Assembly (NCBI GenBank): GCA_038277395.1 | Contig: CM076194.1 | Span: forward strand, 133,767,230 to 133,831,229 | Direction of reading: 5' to 3' | Source of the DNA: Dryocosmus kuriphilus | Lineage: Eukaryota; Arthropoda; Insecta; Hymenoptera; Cynipidae | Length of the DNA: 64,000 bases | Notes under the pieces: generated by a model | What the model saw: the letters and a program-made list of their open reading frames with translations, nothing else | What the model was told of the DNA's origin: nothing | Database searches by the model: none | Part shown: positions 1 through 12,042 of the stretch, one piece after another | Position numbering within the stretch: position 1 is the first letter of the stretch | Layout of the letters: each line of letters starts with the position of its first letter | Made by a program: the position numbers and the translations under genes

Positions 1-480
1 AGCGTGGTTGATGGTGGCGCACACTCTATTCATTATTAATCTAGTTTACCTTGTTATCCCTTGAAGTAGATTAATTTTAACAAGAGTTCAATGCTGGTTG
101 AGCAAAAATATGTTTTTTCTTCATTGATAACAGCATATTTTAATATCATCAATACTTCACAAAGCATGTTAGTATTGCGGTGTTTCAGCTTACTGAATTG
201 GATTTTTAGTATATTACTCTGCTGTGTTAAAAGATTATTTCAGTGTTTCTTATAGGGGATTATAAAGTTTATGTAGCTGACTTGTTTGGTAGATCGGTTG
301 CGATTACTTTAACAATCTTAAGCAGATGGTAACAGAAATAGTGCATTGAAATATCTTCAATCATTAATGAAATAAGAGAGGCTGGTGTTTTTATTAGCTG
401 ACTTTGATAGCTTAAAAATGAAACAATTTCATTCATTAGTGAAATAAGAGAGGCTGGCATTTTTAAATAATTTTTTAGTA
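1..480. repeat. Dispersed repeat fragment with a short tandem duplication
   Basis: Bases of about 221-365 closely resemble 19664-19790, just after the first assembly gap, in the same orientation; both contain a run similar to TAGATTATAAA followed by GTAGCTGA. Within 355-475 a segment of about 70 bp containing GAAATAAGAGAGGCTGG is repeated twice in tandem. No convincing coding sequence is visible. The family is not recognised. Confidence 0.55.
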
Positions 481-529
481 GCTGATTTTATTAGCTTAAA
501 AGCTAGTTTATTATTTCCAATAGTAGAAT

Positions 530-1500
530 TAACACATGTAGTATATGTAATTAGAAGTTTATGAAATATAACTTTTAAAATTTATATCTACATCTTCATT
601 TCTTTTACCCGAACTCATTTTGATTATTATAAAATGCAAGAGGTCTCATGTGTGTAATAATAATTGAATACAACATTTTGAGTACTTTATTTAACCAAAT
701 CCTCCTCAGTAAATATAAAAGGATTTTGAAAAGGTTGTGCTTCAAATTAGACAACAGAATTATTTACAGTAAATGAAAACTTAAAAAAATAGATCCAGCA
801 TAGCAGTAAGTATGCAATAGTTTTTCTATTACTCAATATTGTACAGTTCTTTTAGTGCTTTAAATTTGAAGTGATTTTTATGTGTAATAAGTACTTGTTT
901 AAGAAATATAATTTTTGAAATGTATGTATATATATGTACTTCCTAATTTCTTTCACCCACACTCATTTTGTTTATTATAAGTTTTAGATTTTCTAACTGA
1001 TGGTCTAAGGCTTGTAATCTTTGAGCGCAAAATTTTGAGTATTTTATTTAATTACAGCCTTCTCCTCATCCTCCTCCTTCAACCCTGCTCAGTAAATATT
1101 AAAACGAATTTGAAAAGGCTATGCATTAAATTAGATATCAGAATTATTTACAGTAAACGAAGTTTAAAAAAGTAGACTCAGCATAGCACTAAGTATGAAA
1201 TGGTTTTTCTATAACTCGGTATTGTACAGTTCTTCTATAAGTTAAATTTAAAGTACTTTTTAAGTGTAATAAGTACGTGTTTATGAAATATAATTTTAAA
1301 TGCATATCTCCTTTTTAATTTTTTTTCACCAGCACTCATTTTGGTTATTACAAAAATTCAAGAGACTCATCTCAGTTTTAGAGTTTCTAACTGACGGTCT
1401 AAGGCTTGTAATCGTTGAGTGTGCAAAATTTTGAGTATTTTATTTAAGTATAACGTCCTCCTCTTCCTCCTCCTCAGTAAATATTTATAAACAGGTTTTG
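530..1500. repeat. Three diverged tandem copies of a 340-380 bp unit
   Basis: A unit that includes GTGTAATAAGTAC, TTTATGAAATATAA, ACTCATTTTG and CTCAGTAAATAT recurs with starts near 541, 881 and 1262. Copies two and three are the most alike. Short CCTCCTC stretches mark the end of each unit. Similar pieces (AATAAATAT and GAATTATTTACAGTAAA) reappear near 2840-2910. The block is non-coding and looks like an old satellite or the inside of a decayed transposon. Confidence 0.6.
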
Positions 1501-2184
1501 AGAAAAAACGTATTTATGACAACATTTTTCTTTAGTTTTATCATAATTTTGTCTTATATATTGCAACATTTTTTTTTTCACACTGCGTACTGCACCTTTT
1601 TCTTTAAACAACAAATCTTCTGCAATAGTTCCAACTCTAAACTTGTTCATTCGTTAAAACTGCTTCATTAAAAACGTTGACCGGTGTACGGGTTGAGTTC
1701 TTTTAATACAATAAATGCAGAGTTTGGAAGTAAAATGGGAAGTATGAGTCCTTTCATCAAGCTTGCTCAACTGACACCAAATCATCATCATACTAGAAAC
1801 CAAAGTGCAGATTAAAATGTTTAGATTTAATAACTCCTTCGCCCACTGCACCATATAGTATAGTATAGTATGGTATATTGTAGTCAGCTTGACAGTTTAT
1901 AACTTCAGGTTTATTTTACTAGAGTTCATACTCGATTCCGTGCCTCCAAATTACATCATTCTTATGTACGTTACCATACGTTTATATTTGCATTAGACAG
2001 TACTCTCTTAATTTATAAAAGATTTTGAGCAACCTATTCCTTATCGATTCACTCTTTGATTTTTATTGGTAAATACACTACTTAAACATTTTAAAACTAT
2101 GTTATAGGCATTTGAGGACTATGTTGTAATATTTTTAAAGAATTTCGTAAAACGTAAGACTTATGTTGATCGGTCTTGATTTTA
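1501..2184. other. AT-rich stretch without a recognisable gene
   Basis: Nothing coding is supported. Bases 1796-1885, running through AAAGTGCAGATTAAAATG to a TATAG microsatellite, are repeated at about 4397-4495 in the same orientation, so this stretch belongs to the same repeat neighbourhood as the block to its right. Confidence 0.5.
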
Positions 2185-4915
2185 TCAACAAATTAAATGT
2201 TTATATATTCCATAAGTGTGCATCATTCATCTCTAGTTATTTCTCTGCTTTTTTATTAACTAATTCCTTAGTGGATTTCCTTTTATATTTTCTAACAGGA
2301 AGCTGACGTTATATTTTCAGAGAATTGGTCAGAAACCTAAGTATAACATTTGTTGGGTTTAAAATTTATAAGCAAATAAATTGTTTAAACATTAAATAGT
2401 TGTGCTTCACTCATCTAATATCATCTCTCTATTAATTCCTTAGTGTTATCCCTTTGATCCTTACTAATAACCGATTTTCAACAATTACTTAATAAAATTA
2501 TATTGTAGTAGTTTATCTTGAAAAGTGTAATACCGAAAGAGTTGGTTAAACATGACATACTTATTTTAATGTCTGAAATCATGTGATGCAATGAGAAATG
2601 TTAAAATCACATTACTTTTTATCTCTAATAAATATGTAGGAAAGACTTTAAATTATTTCTACATATCTTGAACTGTATAATTGCTCTTATAATTAATTTT
2701 TTATTTAGCATGGACATGAACCCTTTTTCCCCAAGAATCATATTATTAACATTAAGTTTAGCATTAAGCATTTCAATCATTACTGAAATATGTGGGACTG
2801 CGACAGATTTAAATAATACTTTTAGTATTTTTAGTAGCTCCTCAATAAATATAAACATGGTTCTGAGAAAGCTTATGCATCAGATTGGATAGCAGAATTA
2901 TTTACAGTAAATCAAATAGGAAATATTGAATCAATTAGTTTTGTACATTCCATAAGTATGCACCACTCATCTCCATTTATTGCTTTTGTTTTTTCGATAA
3001 CTCATTCCTTAGCAGCTTTCCCTTTGATATTCTTTAACAGGAAGTTGACGTCATATTTTCAAAAAATTGTTTAAAAAAAAAAGTAAGTCTAACATTCGTT
3101 ACGCTTAAAAATTACATGCAAATAAATTGTTTGAGAATTTCATAGCTGTGCTTCACTCATCTAACTCTCTTTATTAATGCCTTAGTTTTCTCCCTTTGAT
3201 CTTTACTAAAAGATGATTTTCAATAGTTATTGCATAAAATTATATTGTAGTAGTTTATCTTATGAAAATAAAGGAGTAGTTTTCCTTGAAAGGAAAGACT
3301 TTAAGTTATTTCTGCATATTTTCAACTGTACAATTGCTCTTTTAATTAATTTTTTATTTAGCATGGACATGAACCCTTTTTTCCCAAGAATCATATTATT
3401 AACATTACAAAATTTCAATATGTTATTGAGATACTTGTAAAAATCATTACTAGAATCTTCTTTAGTCTATTATAAATTCCCATGAATAAAATATATATAC
3501 TTTCAAATAAGTTATTGCATCACACCATCCACTCAACGCTCTTATCTTTTTCACTGCATATTATATTACAATATTGGCGTCATACTTGCTATGAAAAATG
3601 TTTAATCTGGATATATATTGAGAGAATATTCTTTCATCGTGGTACAGTAATACTAGCTCTTTAGTTTATTGATATGCCGAGTAAAACGAAACAGATCAAT
3701 TTAACCCTGCAAAATTTTTGGAAATATTTTTATAGGCTAAAAAATAAGAACATAAATTTCATCAATAACTTTAGGTCTTGGAATTTACTTAATATCTGAT
3801 TTCCTACCTGTGCATGACCTCATGTGACTTATGCGATCGAACCCTCAGCATACAAACATTAGACCTATGTTTTGTTAAATTACTCTGAAAGGATAAAATG
3901 TCTAATATGTATCTAGAATCCATTTATAGGTTTTACTTTGACAAGGAAAGACTTTAAATTATTTCTGCATATTTTGAACTGTACAATTGCTCTTCTAATT
4001 AATTTTTTATTTAGCATGGACATGAACCCTTTTTTCCCCAAGAATCATATTAGTAACATTACAAATTCCAAAACGTATTTAAGATACTTGTAAAACGCTT
4101 AACCAGAATCTTCTTTGGTCTATTATAAATCCCCGTGGAACAAAATATATATACATTCAAATAAGTTAATGCATCACACTATCCACTCAATGCTCTTATC
4201 TTTTTCACAGCATATTATATTACAATATTGGCATCATACTTGCTATGAAAGATCTTTAATCTGGATATATATTGAGAGAATATTCTTTCATCGTGGTAAA
4301 GTAATACTAGCTTTTTAGTTTATTGATATGGCGAGTAGAACGAAAAGCATAATAGTATAATAAGAATTAGAATAATAAAATCGCTCTGAATCATACTGAA
4401 AACCAAAGTGCAGATTAAAATGTTTAGATTTAATAACTCTTTCAGCTGCTGCTCCATATAGTATAGTATAGTATAGTTTTGTATGGCATATTGTAGCGAT
4501 AAACGAATGGATTTTCAAACATATCAGAATTCTATGTAACTTGATACCATTGTTTACGTTAAATTCCTGGAGAGTGGGAGTAAATCCCGTTTGAACTTGC
4601 ATGAAAATATGTAATATAACGTCATCTCTCAAGAATTCCATGTAACCTGATACTATTGTTTGCGCAATTTCTCAGAATTTTATGTAATTTGATACCCATT
4701 GTTTATGTTAAGATAAGAAAACTATGAGATAATAAAACGTTGGTCATACGTCGAGCGGTCTTTACTCTTATCTTTAAATGTATTGTTTAAACATTCCATT
4801 ATTATACACCACTCCTCCGATCTCATTTATCTGATGTTTTCAATAACAAATTCCTTATCAGTTATCCCTTTGATATTTACCGACAGGAAGCTGACGTCAT
4901 ATTTTTCAAAGATTT
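2185..4915. repeat. Block of diverged tandem or segmental repeats, about 650-750 bp period
   Basis: Several segments recur in order. The segment with GCATGGACATGAACCC starts near 2640, 3291 and 3943, a spacing of about 651 bp. A segment with GCATCACAC and ATCTGGATATATATTG recurs at 3490 and 4148. A segment with ATTCCTTAG and GGAAGCTGACGT recurs near 2220, 2950 and 4795. A segment with TTGTAGTAGTTTATCTT recurs at about 2505 and 3247. The open reading frames inside are short, differ between copies and are not credible genes. Confidence 0.65.
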
Positions 4916-5971
4916 TGAATGATAAAACTCGCAATTGCGTATTATAATTACTCAAGTCATCGAGAACATTCTAGAAGCTTAGCATTGGAGAAAGAAGGGG
5001 TGTAGGGGGGGGGGGGGGGGGCAAGGGAAATTATTTTCGCCAATTTCATCACGATCTATAATTAATGACGTCACATCAAACATTCTAGAAGCTTAGCGCG
5101 GACATGAACCACTTTAGCTCTCGATGTCGGTAACTGTCGGTAACAGGGAACTTGTCACAGAACCCGCCCTGCTCATCTACTATCCTCGATTCATGGATTT
5201 ATAATATCTTCAAATAAACTATGTAACTTCTTTATTTTCAAACATCATACTATAATAATAATAATACTGAAAGTTAATCTGCAAATCCCTGTCTCAAAGA
5301 TTTTACCAATATCATTGGTTCTTTTGCAATGATATTTGTGGCCAGATAAAGGATACGAGTAAATATCGCTGGTTTACAGCTCTCTGCAGCTATACATTTT
5401 TTTTGCGTGTGTATAGATCTAGAGGATTTTACGCAATTTAAAAAAATTACTTTCATTGGAATTCATTCAGTTTTTGAATCTTTCATTGACTTCATTTTAT
5501 TATAAATATTTTGGATAGTTTTTTATTGCAATTATAATTCTCGTTTTTTTGTTCCAAAACGTACTGAAAATTTCGCGACAGTCTTAGAATTTTAGAAAAG
5601 ATTAAACTGCCTGTTACTGCCTTCACATGTTTCGAAAAATTACCCTGAAATTTCTAACATATTTATTCCGACAAAAACAGAAAATGGAACAATTAAAATT
5701 AAAACGCATATCCAACAATTTTAAATAATAAACGCTCAAAAAACAGGCTTTTTTATACAGTTGAAACTGCTTGTGACTTCATCATTTCAACCTATAACGA
5801 AGACAATGTTCAATTTGTGTGAATGAGTTTAGATCCTTTCATTTCAAATTAGTAGCGTTCCAAAGTAAAACAAATTCAAATTCAAAGCCATTGTAATTAG
5901 CCAATTTTTGAAATAATATATGAGAAGCTTTTAAGATTGAGCACTTTTAAATTCAAACACATAAAAGTTAA

Positions 5972-6020
<49 letters not shown>

Positions 6021-6099
6021 TTGAAATAATACAAATTTTTCATTTGGAACCTCCTGACGTATACCAACCGAAGTGACGTGAGAGAAAAAGAATAAGCGC
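4916..6099. other. Non-coding AT-rich stretch with a G17 run and a TA microsatellite
   Basis: A run of 17 G occupies 5005-5021. The motif CATTCTAGAAGCTTAGC occurs twice, at 4967-4983 and 5081-5097, each time after a short related left flank, which suggests a local duplication. An alternating TA tract spans about 5974-6013. No coding sequence is supported. Confidence 0.6.
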
Positions 6100-6680
6100 G
6101 GTAGCCTATATGTAAGGGGCCAATGCGTGGGTGTATGCATGCAGCATCCCTTCCACGCAATCTCTTACGTCACGTACTGGGACTTCTTTTCGTGAGCCGT
6201 TATAAAAAGGCGACTCACGAAGAGAAATGGATCAATCGGCGGCTCGGAGACGAGTCGTGAGCACCAAAGCTCTAAAGGCAGTAGAGGGTGCAGAGAGTTG
6301 TACTTTCTGTTGCTGCTCCGCGTCCTAGAGAAGGTGGACACAGAGGAGGCAGGGCTACTGGTTGTACCAGGAGTACTAAGTTGACACTGTGTTTTCCTGG
6401 AGATACCCTAAGACTTACAGTCCCTAGGTTCCCTAGGTCTGTAAAGCTTCTCGTATCTCTTGCTCACTCTCGAAGAAGAGGCTTTTCCGACTCTTCGTTA
6501 GTGCGTTGCGGCGTGTGGGTGGGCTACGTGGTTGTACCGGGTAGACCTGATCCTCCGTGGACTCAAGAACAAGTGGGTATTTCCGTTGACACGTTACTGC
6601 GTGAACAATTAATAAAATTTCTTCATATGGTACTGCGATTAATAAATCCCGTTGAATTCCTGTAAAATGCGAATCTAATA
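6100..6680 (+). promoter_or_regulatory. GC-richer promoter island, possibly a solo LTR
   Basis: This stretch is clearly more GC-rich than its surroundings. A good TATA box (TATAAAAAGG, 6201-6210) is followed about 30 bp later by ATCAATC, a possible initiator. AATAAA-type poly(A) signals lie near 6611 and 6640. A promoter followed within 400 bp by poly(A) signals is the order expected of an LTR (U3-R-U5), but no TG/CA ends, target duplication or primer-binding site could be fixed. The 125-codon frame at 6288-6665 resembles no family I recognise. It could also be the promoter of an unannotated transcript. Confidence 0.35.
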
Positions 6681-7049
6681 ATATTAAATACGATAGCGAG
6701 CCTATGAGCCTAATCAAAAGTGTATGACGAGTAAAAATAAGTACAACCGTGACTTAGAACCAATAGCTTAGACTTTATTTGAATTTTGAAGCAGCGAGAC
6801 GCAAAGTACTGCGAAACTATTATTAAAAAGGAAAATAAATGTTTGAATATTATTCGACCTCGAGATTAGAAGCAAGACCTTGTATTAGCTTATAAGAATC
6901 CTGAATAAATTTCTTGTGTGTTTAAAAGGTATTTAAAAAAATCTTATTCTTTCTCTCAGTAGACTCCTATCACCATTATTAGTATTATTCTCATTATTAT
7001 TATTATTTTTCTCTAAAGAATCTAACCCAAGAAGTGAAGGGTTATAATA

Positions 7050-7100
<51 letters not shown>

Positions 7101-7943
7101 GGAAAATATTTAAATTTGAGATCCAATTGAACAGTCTAAAACTATAAGCGATCGAAATAAAATTATTATTTAGAATTTTAAGTGTTTGAAATTACGAAAA
7201 TTTAATTAAAATTTGTAATTATACTAGTTTAACAGTGAAACTAAACAATCTTGAATGTATTTTAATTTTAAATGATCAAACTTTGAATTTTTGAATTAAG
7301 AATTGTTTTATTTTAAACAATTTTAATTGAAGAACAGACAGATTGGAACGCTTTTGATTAAATTTGTGTTCTCGAATTCTGCTAAAATACTGGTCTGTAT
7401 TTTTCTTTATTTAAAAAACTGAGAGATCTCTCAGCATATAAAGACGTTACGGCAACACATCGGCTGCCCTTTTCAGTTCATGTATAAATGGTTAATTATA
7501 ATAATAATCTAAATAATAACCTAAATAATAACCTAAAAAAGTTATCATTTACATGTAAATACAGTACTTACAATTAGTGAGTATAAGGTATATAAAGGAC
7601 ATAAGATATTAGATTTAGTATAAAATAAGTGTAAACAAATGAATACCTCATACCTGTGTAGTTTTAATATCATAAGAATATAATACGTTACAGATCAGAG
7701 CAAGAATTTATGAAAGGATTTCTTGTGGCCATTATTCGGTTGATTTAAGTGATTAAATTTTGAAAAAAATGTGAATCGAAAGATATGTTATTTGCGCCTG
7801 ACCTTGACTGTAGGACGAGCACAGGATTGTATAATTGTTAATAATATCCGAAATATTGAGAGTTCATGCCTGTTCTATGCCGTGTCCTACACAGTCTTAC
7901 AGGAAAAGTGAGATGGCAAAGGGAGACAATAGGGATGGGCGGT
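6681..7943. other. Non-coding AT-rich stretch with a TA microsatellite
   Basis: An alternating TA tract occupies about 7047-7097. Otherwise the stretch is AT-rich sequence without coding potential or a repeat I can match elsewhere in the window. Confidence 0.55.
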
Positions 7944-10186
7944 CACTAAGGTGGCTCAAAAAGGCATTGGAAAATTTTTTTTAATGATAGAGCCCCACGC
8001 ACCCCCCTATTTTGTGCGGTTCCCGAAAAAAAAATCCCAAAAAAAAATTCCCTCTTTTTTATTTTTTTATTTTATTTTTTTTTATTTTTAGTGCTGCCTC
8101 AAGGGCCCCGAAAAATACATGGGATTTTACATGGGAAAACGATGATTTTTAGAAAAATGAGGTACAAATTTCTGGGTTTATAGTTAGCTTTCGGGACATT
8201 ATCAGAACATTTTGGGGAGTTTTCAAGGAATAATTTCTGATAAAGAACTTTAAATTTTCACACCCCCCTGCCCCCTCCAGCAGAGCCCCAAAAATGCCCC
8301 GAAAAACTGAAAGGAGAATTTTGCCCAAAATTGGCACAAACGAGCTTTGTTTTTCCATTTTTGCACTATAAATTGTTTTTATTCGATAAGACAAATATTT
8401 TTTATCATTTTTCAACTAATTTCTAATTGTTTAAACAATTTATATTTGTTTAAATAATGTTTTTTTTCGTGTTCAATCTTTTCGTCAAAAATTAAATATG
8501 CACGAAAATCAGATGTTATGCTACTACTTTTGTAACAAATTTTTATTTGTTTAAACAATTTGATATTATTTACCTTAATTTTCTCAAAAAAAAAACAGGT
8601 AGAGATCTCTAGTTTTTTTAAAAATTTGCTTAACCTTGTCGCTTGAAATTAAATACTTACGAAAATCAGATTTTATGCTACTATTTTTGCAACAAATTTT
8701 TATTTGCTTAAACAATTTGATATTATTTACCTTTAACATTCTCAAAAAAACAGGTAGAGATCTCTAGTTCTTTTAAATTTTCTCAACCTTGTCGTTAAAA
8801 ATTAAATATTTACAAAAATATGATGTTATGGTACAATTATTGCAACAAATTTGTATTTGTTTAAGCAATTTTTGTTTGTTGTAACAATTTTTTCCCAAAG
8901 AAAATGGTTGATATTTTGTATCTTCCGCAAATTGTCCGTAATAGAGCCAATCTGCAAAAAAAATACACTTTTTTATCACAATTTTTTCTAAATTAGGAAT
9001 TAAAGTTTAATAAATTATTTAAACAATTACAAAATGTTTTCAGAAAAAAAAATTCTGCTTTAAAAAATAAAAAATTACAGCACTATTTACGGAAAATACA
9101 AAATAGCAACCATTTTCTTTGGGAAAAAATTGTTACAACGAACAAAAATTGTTTAAAGAAATACAAATTTGTTGCAAAAATGGTAGCATAACATCATATT
9201 TATGTAAATATTCAATTTTAAGCAACAAGGTTGAGCAAATTAAAAAAAACTAGAGTTCTTTTTACCGGTTCTTTTGAGAAAGTTACAAATAAATAATGTA
9301 AAATTTCTTAAACAAATACAAATTTGTTGCAAAAATAGTAGCATAACATCTGATTTTCGTAAATATTTAATTATAAGCGACAAGGTTAAGCAAATTTTTA
9401 AAAAATAGAGATCTCTACCTGTTTTTTTGAGAAAGTTAAAGGTAAATAATATCAAATTGTTTAAAGAAATAAAAATTTGTTGCAAAAATACTAGCGTAAC
9501 ATCTGATTTTCATGTATATTTAATTTTTGACGACAAGGCTGAGCAAATTAAAAAAAAAAACTAGAGTTCTCTACCTGTTTTTTGGAAAAAGTTAAAAATA
9601 AATAATAATAAATTGTTTAAACAATTTAAAACCACGTGAAACATAAATAAGTATCCTTGAAAATGTCTTAGCGTATGGTTAAACGCAAAAAATGACCTCG
9701 TGATCTGCTGTCACGAAAAAAAAACATTATTTAAACAAATATACATTGTTTAAACAATTAAAAATTAGTTGACAAATGATAAAAAATATTTGTCTTATCA
9801 AGTAACAATAACCTATAGTGCGAAAATGGAAAAGCAAAACTCGTTTGCGCCAATTTTTGGCAAAATTCTCCATTTCAGTTCTTCGTGGCATTTTTGGGGC
9901 TCTGCTGGAGGAGGCAGGGAGGGTGAAAATTTAAATTTGTTTATCAGAAATTATTCCTTGAAAACTCCTCAAAAAGTTCTGATAATGTCCCGAAAGTTAA
10001 CTATAAACCCAGAAATTTGTACCTCATTTTTCTAAAAATCATCGTTTTCCCATGTAAAATCCCATGTATGTTTCGGGGCCCTTGAGGCACACTAAAAATC
10101 AAAAAAAAAAAAAAAAGGAAAAAGAAAAAAAAAGGGAATATTTTTTTCGGGAACAAAACAAAAAGTCATTTTGAGACACCCTAGTG
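7944..10186. mobile_element. 2.2 kb palindromic foldback-like element
   Basis: The whole stretch is an imperfect palindrome centred near 9060. Its ends are CACTAAGGTGGCTCAAAA on the left and the reverse complement of CACTAGGGTGTCTCAAAA on the right. Bases 8100-8420 match 9745-10070 in inverse orientation. Inside, both halves carry tandem subunits of about 130-150 bp containing AGAGATCTCTA, GCAACAAATTT and ATGTTATG. There are three subunits in direct orientation (about 8480-8900) and three inverted (about 9110-9600). No transposase is present, and the open frames on either side (8149-8415 and 9769-10035) are mirror images of the same repeat. No clear target duplication was found. The layout is that of a foldback element or a very large MITE. 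Confidence 0.7.
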
Positions 10187-11417
10187 GTCACGTTCAACGT
10201 AAGTGACATATAAGAATAAACGTTACGAGGGGTTAAATCGTTATTAGCCATTCGTAGACACACTGTTAGAAGTGTTCTGAAATTCCGTCAAAATTAAGAA
10301 AAAAAAGTATCTGAATTTTCTAAACGGATGTTACTGAAAGCATTATTCAGATACTTTTGAAGGAAATTTAATAAATGTTACTTAAAATTCCCAAAGATTA
10401 TCTTAAAAATTATAATTGCAACTGAAAATCCCGAAAGTTTAACGGAAATGCAGGTTACATAGAGAACAGTTCTGTGGCTTTTGTAGTAAATTTATTCAAG
10501 CGTTACTTAGAATTCAAGACTCAATTCAAATTGTCACTGAAAATTCTGAACTGTAACGGAAGTGCATGTTGCGGTAACTAGAGTGCGCGTCGAAAAATGC
10601 TAAATGGCGCCAACTCAGTCTATAACCATAGTGTTTTCGTATTCATTATTCGTTTGATTACGTTCAAAGAGTGTAAATTACGTATAAAAGAGTGTTTGGA
10701 AGTCTAAGGTTCGAAGGTTGAAGCAGAGTTGAAGGTTCTTGCCATACGCTAAACGCGCACACAAGCATAAAACGTAAGTCAAAAGTTTGTGTAATTAACC
10801 TGACCTCTGCGTTTCTGCATGGTGAAGACTTATTGAGATGGTTTCTTTATACTTTTATACCATGTTCGAAATTTGGATTTAATATCTTATATATTTACTG
10901 TGAAAAAATATGTTATGTATATTACACATTGCGTTTTTCTAATTACATCTATAAATTGTTTCGTGAATTCTTTACTCTTTTATAGAAAGATACTGTTTCT
11001 TGATTAACTCAATTATCTTTTAAACTATATCTATAAACTTGTAAAATGATGCTGTACAGCAAACGTGAAATTATCGATTTAAAAACATTCTTGTAAAATC
11101 ATCATGCAGGTTATGTTTGGAACTTTTACAAGGATTTGTAAATTTACCTTGTTAAATGTGAGTAATACTGACTGACTTTGAAGGAGATAAATTTAAAAGA
11201 TCTTGTGAAAGTCCCAAAAATAACCTATACAAAACTTCTGCGTTGTACTCGTGATGATTTTACTAAAACACAATAATAGGTAATACAAACAAAATATTTT
11301 TTACAGAGCAGATTACAAAATTATTATGTTTGTTTCTATCTATACACTTAATCTGCTGAATTTTGTATAAATACTTACATTTGCTTTACAGAGGATTCTC
11401 ATTCTCCACATGGTGCT
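10187..11417. other. Stretch without genes; carries a repeat related to 18.76-19.02 kb
   Basis: Bases 10260-10590 contain repeated variants of GAAAATTCTGAA, CTGTAACGG and GCAGGTTAC. These resemble the palindromic repeat at 18760-19020, so both are probably copies of one small element. The rest is AT-rich and shows no coding signal. Confidence 0.45.
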
Positions 11418-12042
11418 AGGATATAAGGTGCAGCCATGCGCATAAAAGTTGGTTCAGCTAATCAGAATCATTGTGGGCAAGCTGACGTCACCAACTCACC
11501 AGGCGCGGATTTACCATGCAGGCATTGTAGGCAGAAACCCATTGGTAGCAGAAACCCATCTATCAATTGTTTCGAAGGCGTCTAGTAATCTAGTGATTTT
11601 TTCGGCAAAATGAGTTTTAGGGAAAATGAAATTTCGGATAATTGAATACCTACCGTAGGCAGTCGCCTAGAGCGGCAAGAATTGAGGGGCGGCAAATTTT
11701 TGCGGAAACTTCGAAAACTTGTTCAGTTCGTGGGAATTGAATTTCCCGCCTGGTTTGCTGGCACGCGTACCAACATTATAAGTGGAAAATGCCTGAATCG
11801 AGAAAAAAATCGATTTATACAAGTCTCGACACTGACTTAATATCGAATATTCGATAATTTTCTATATCGAAAATCATGTTAATTTCTCCTACAGTGTGTT
11901 GTGAAAAAAAACATAACCTCCTGTGTGATTATTTTTGAACATTGGTGGTCGAGTACAATTTACACTTGAAGCCAAAATTAACCTTTTTTTTTGTTCCTAT
12001 AGAGGTTTCGATATACGGCTTTATTCAACGCTGCGTTTTGTC

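Noticed and set aside
8149..10035. Similar 88-residue frames on opposite strands
   Set aside because: They are the two mirrored ends of the foldback-like element, not a gene pair.
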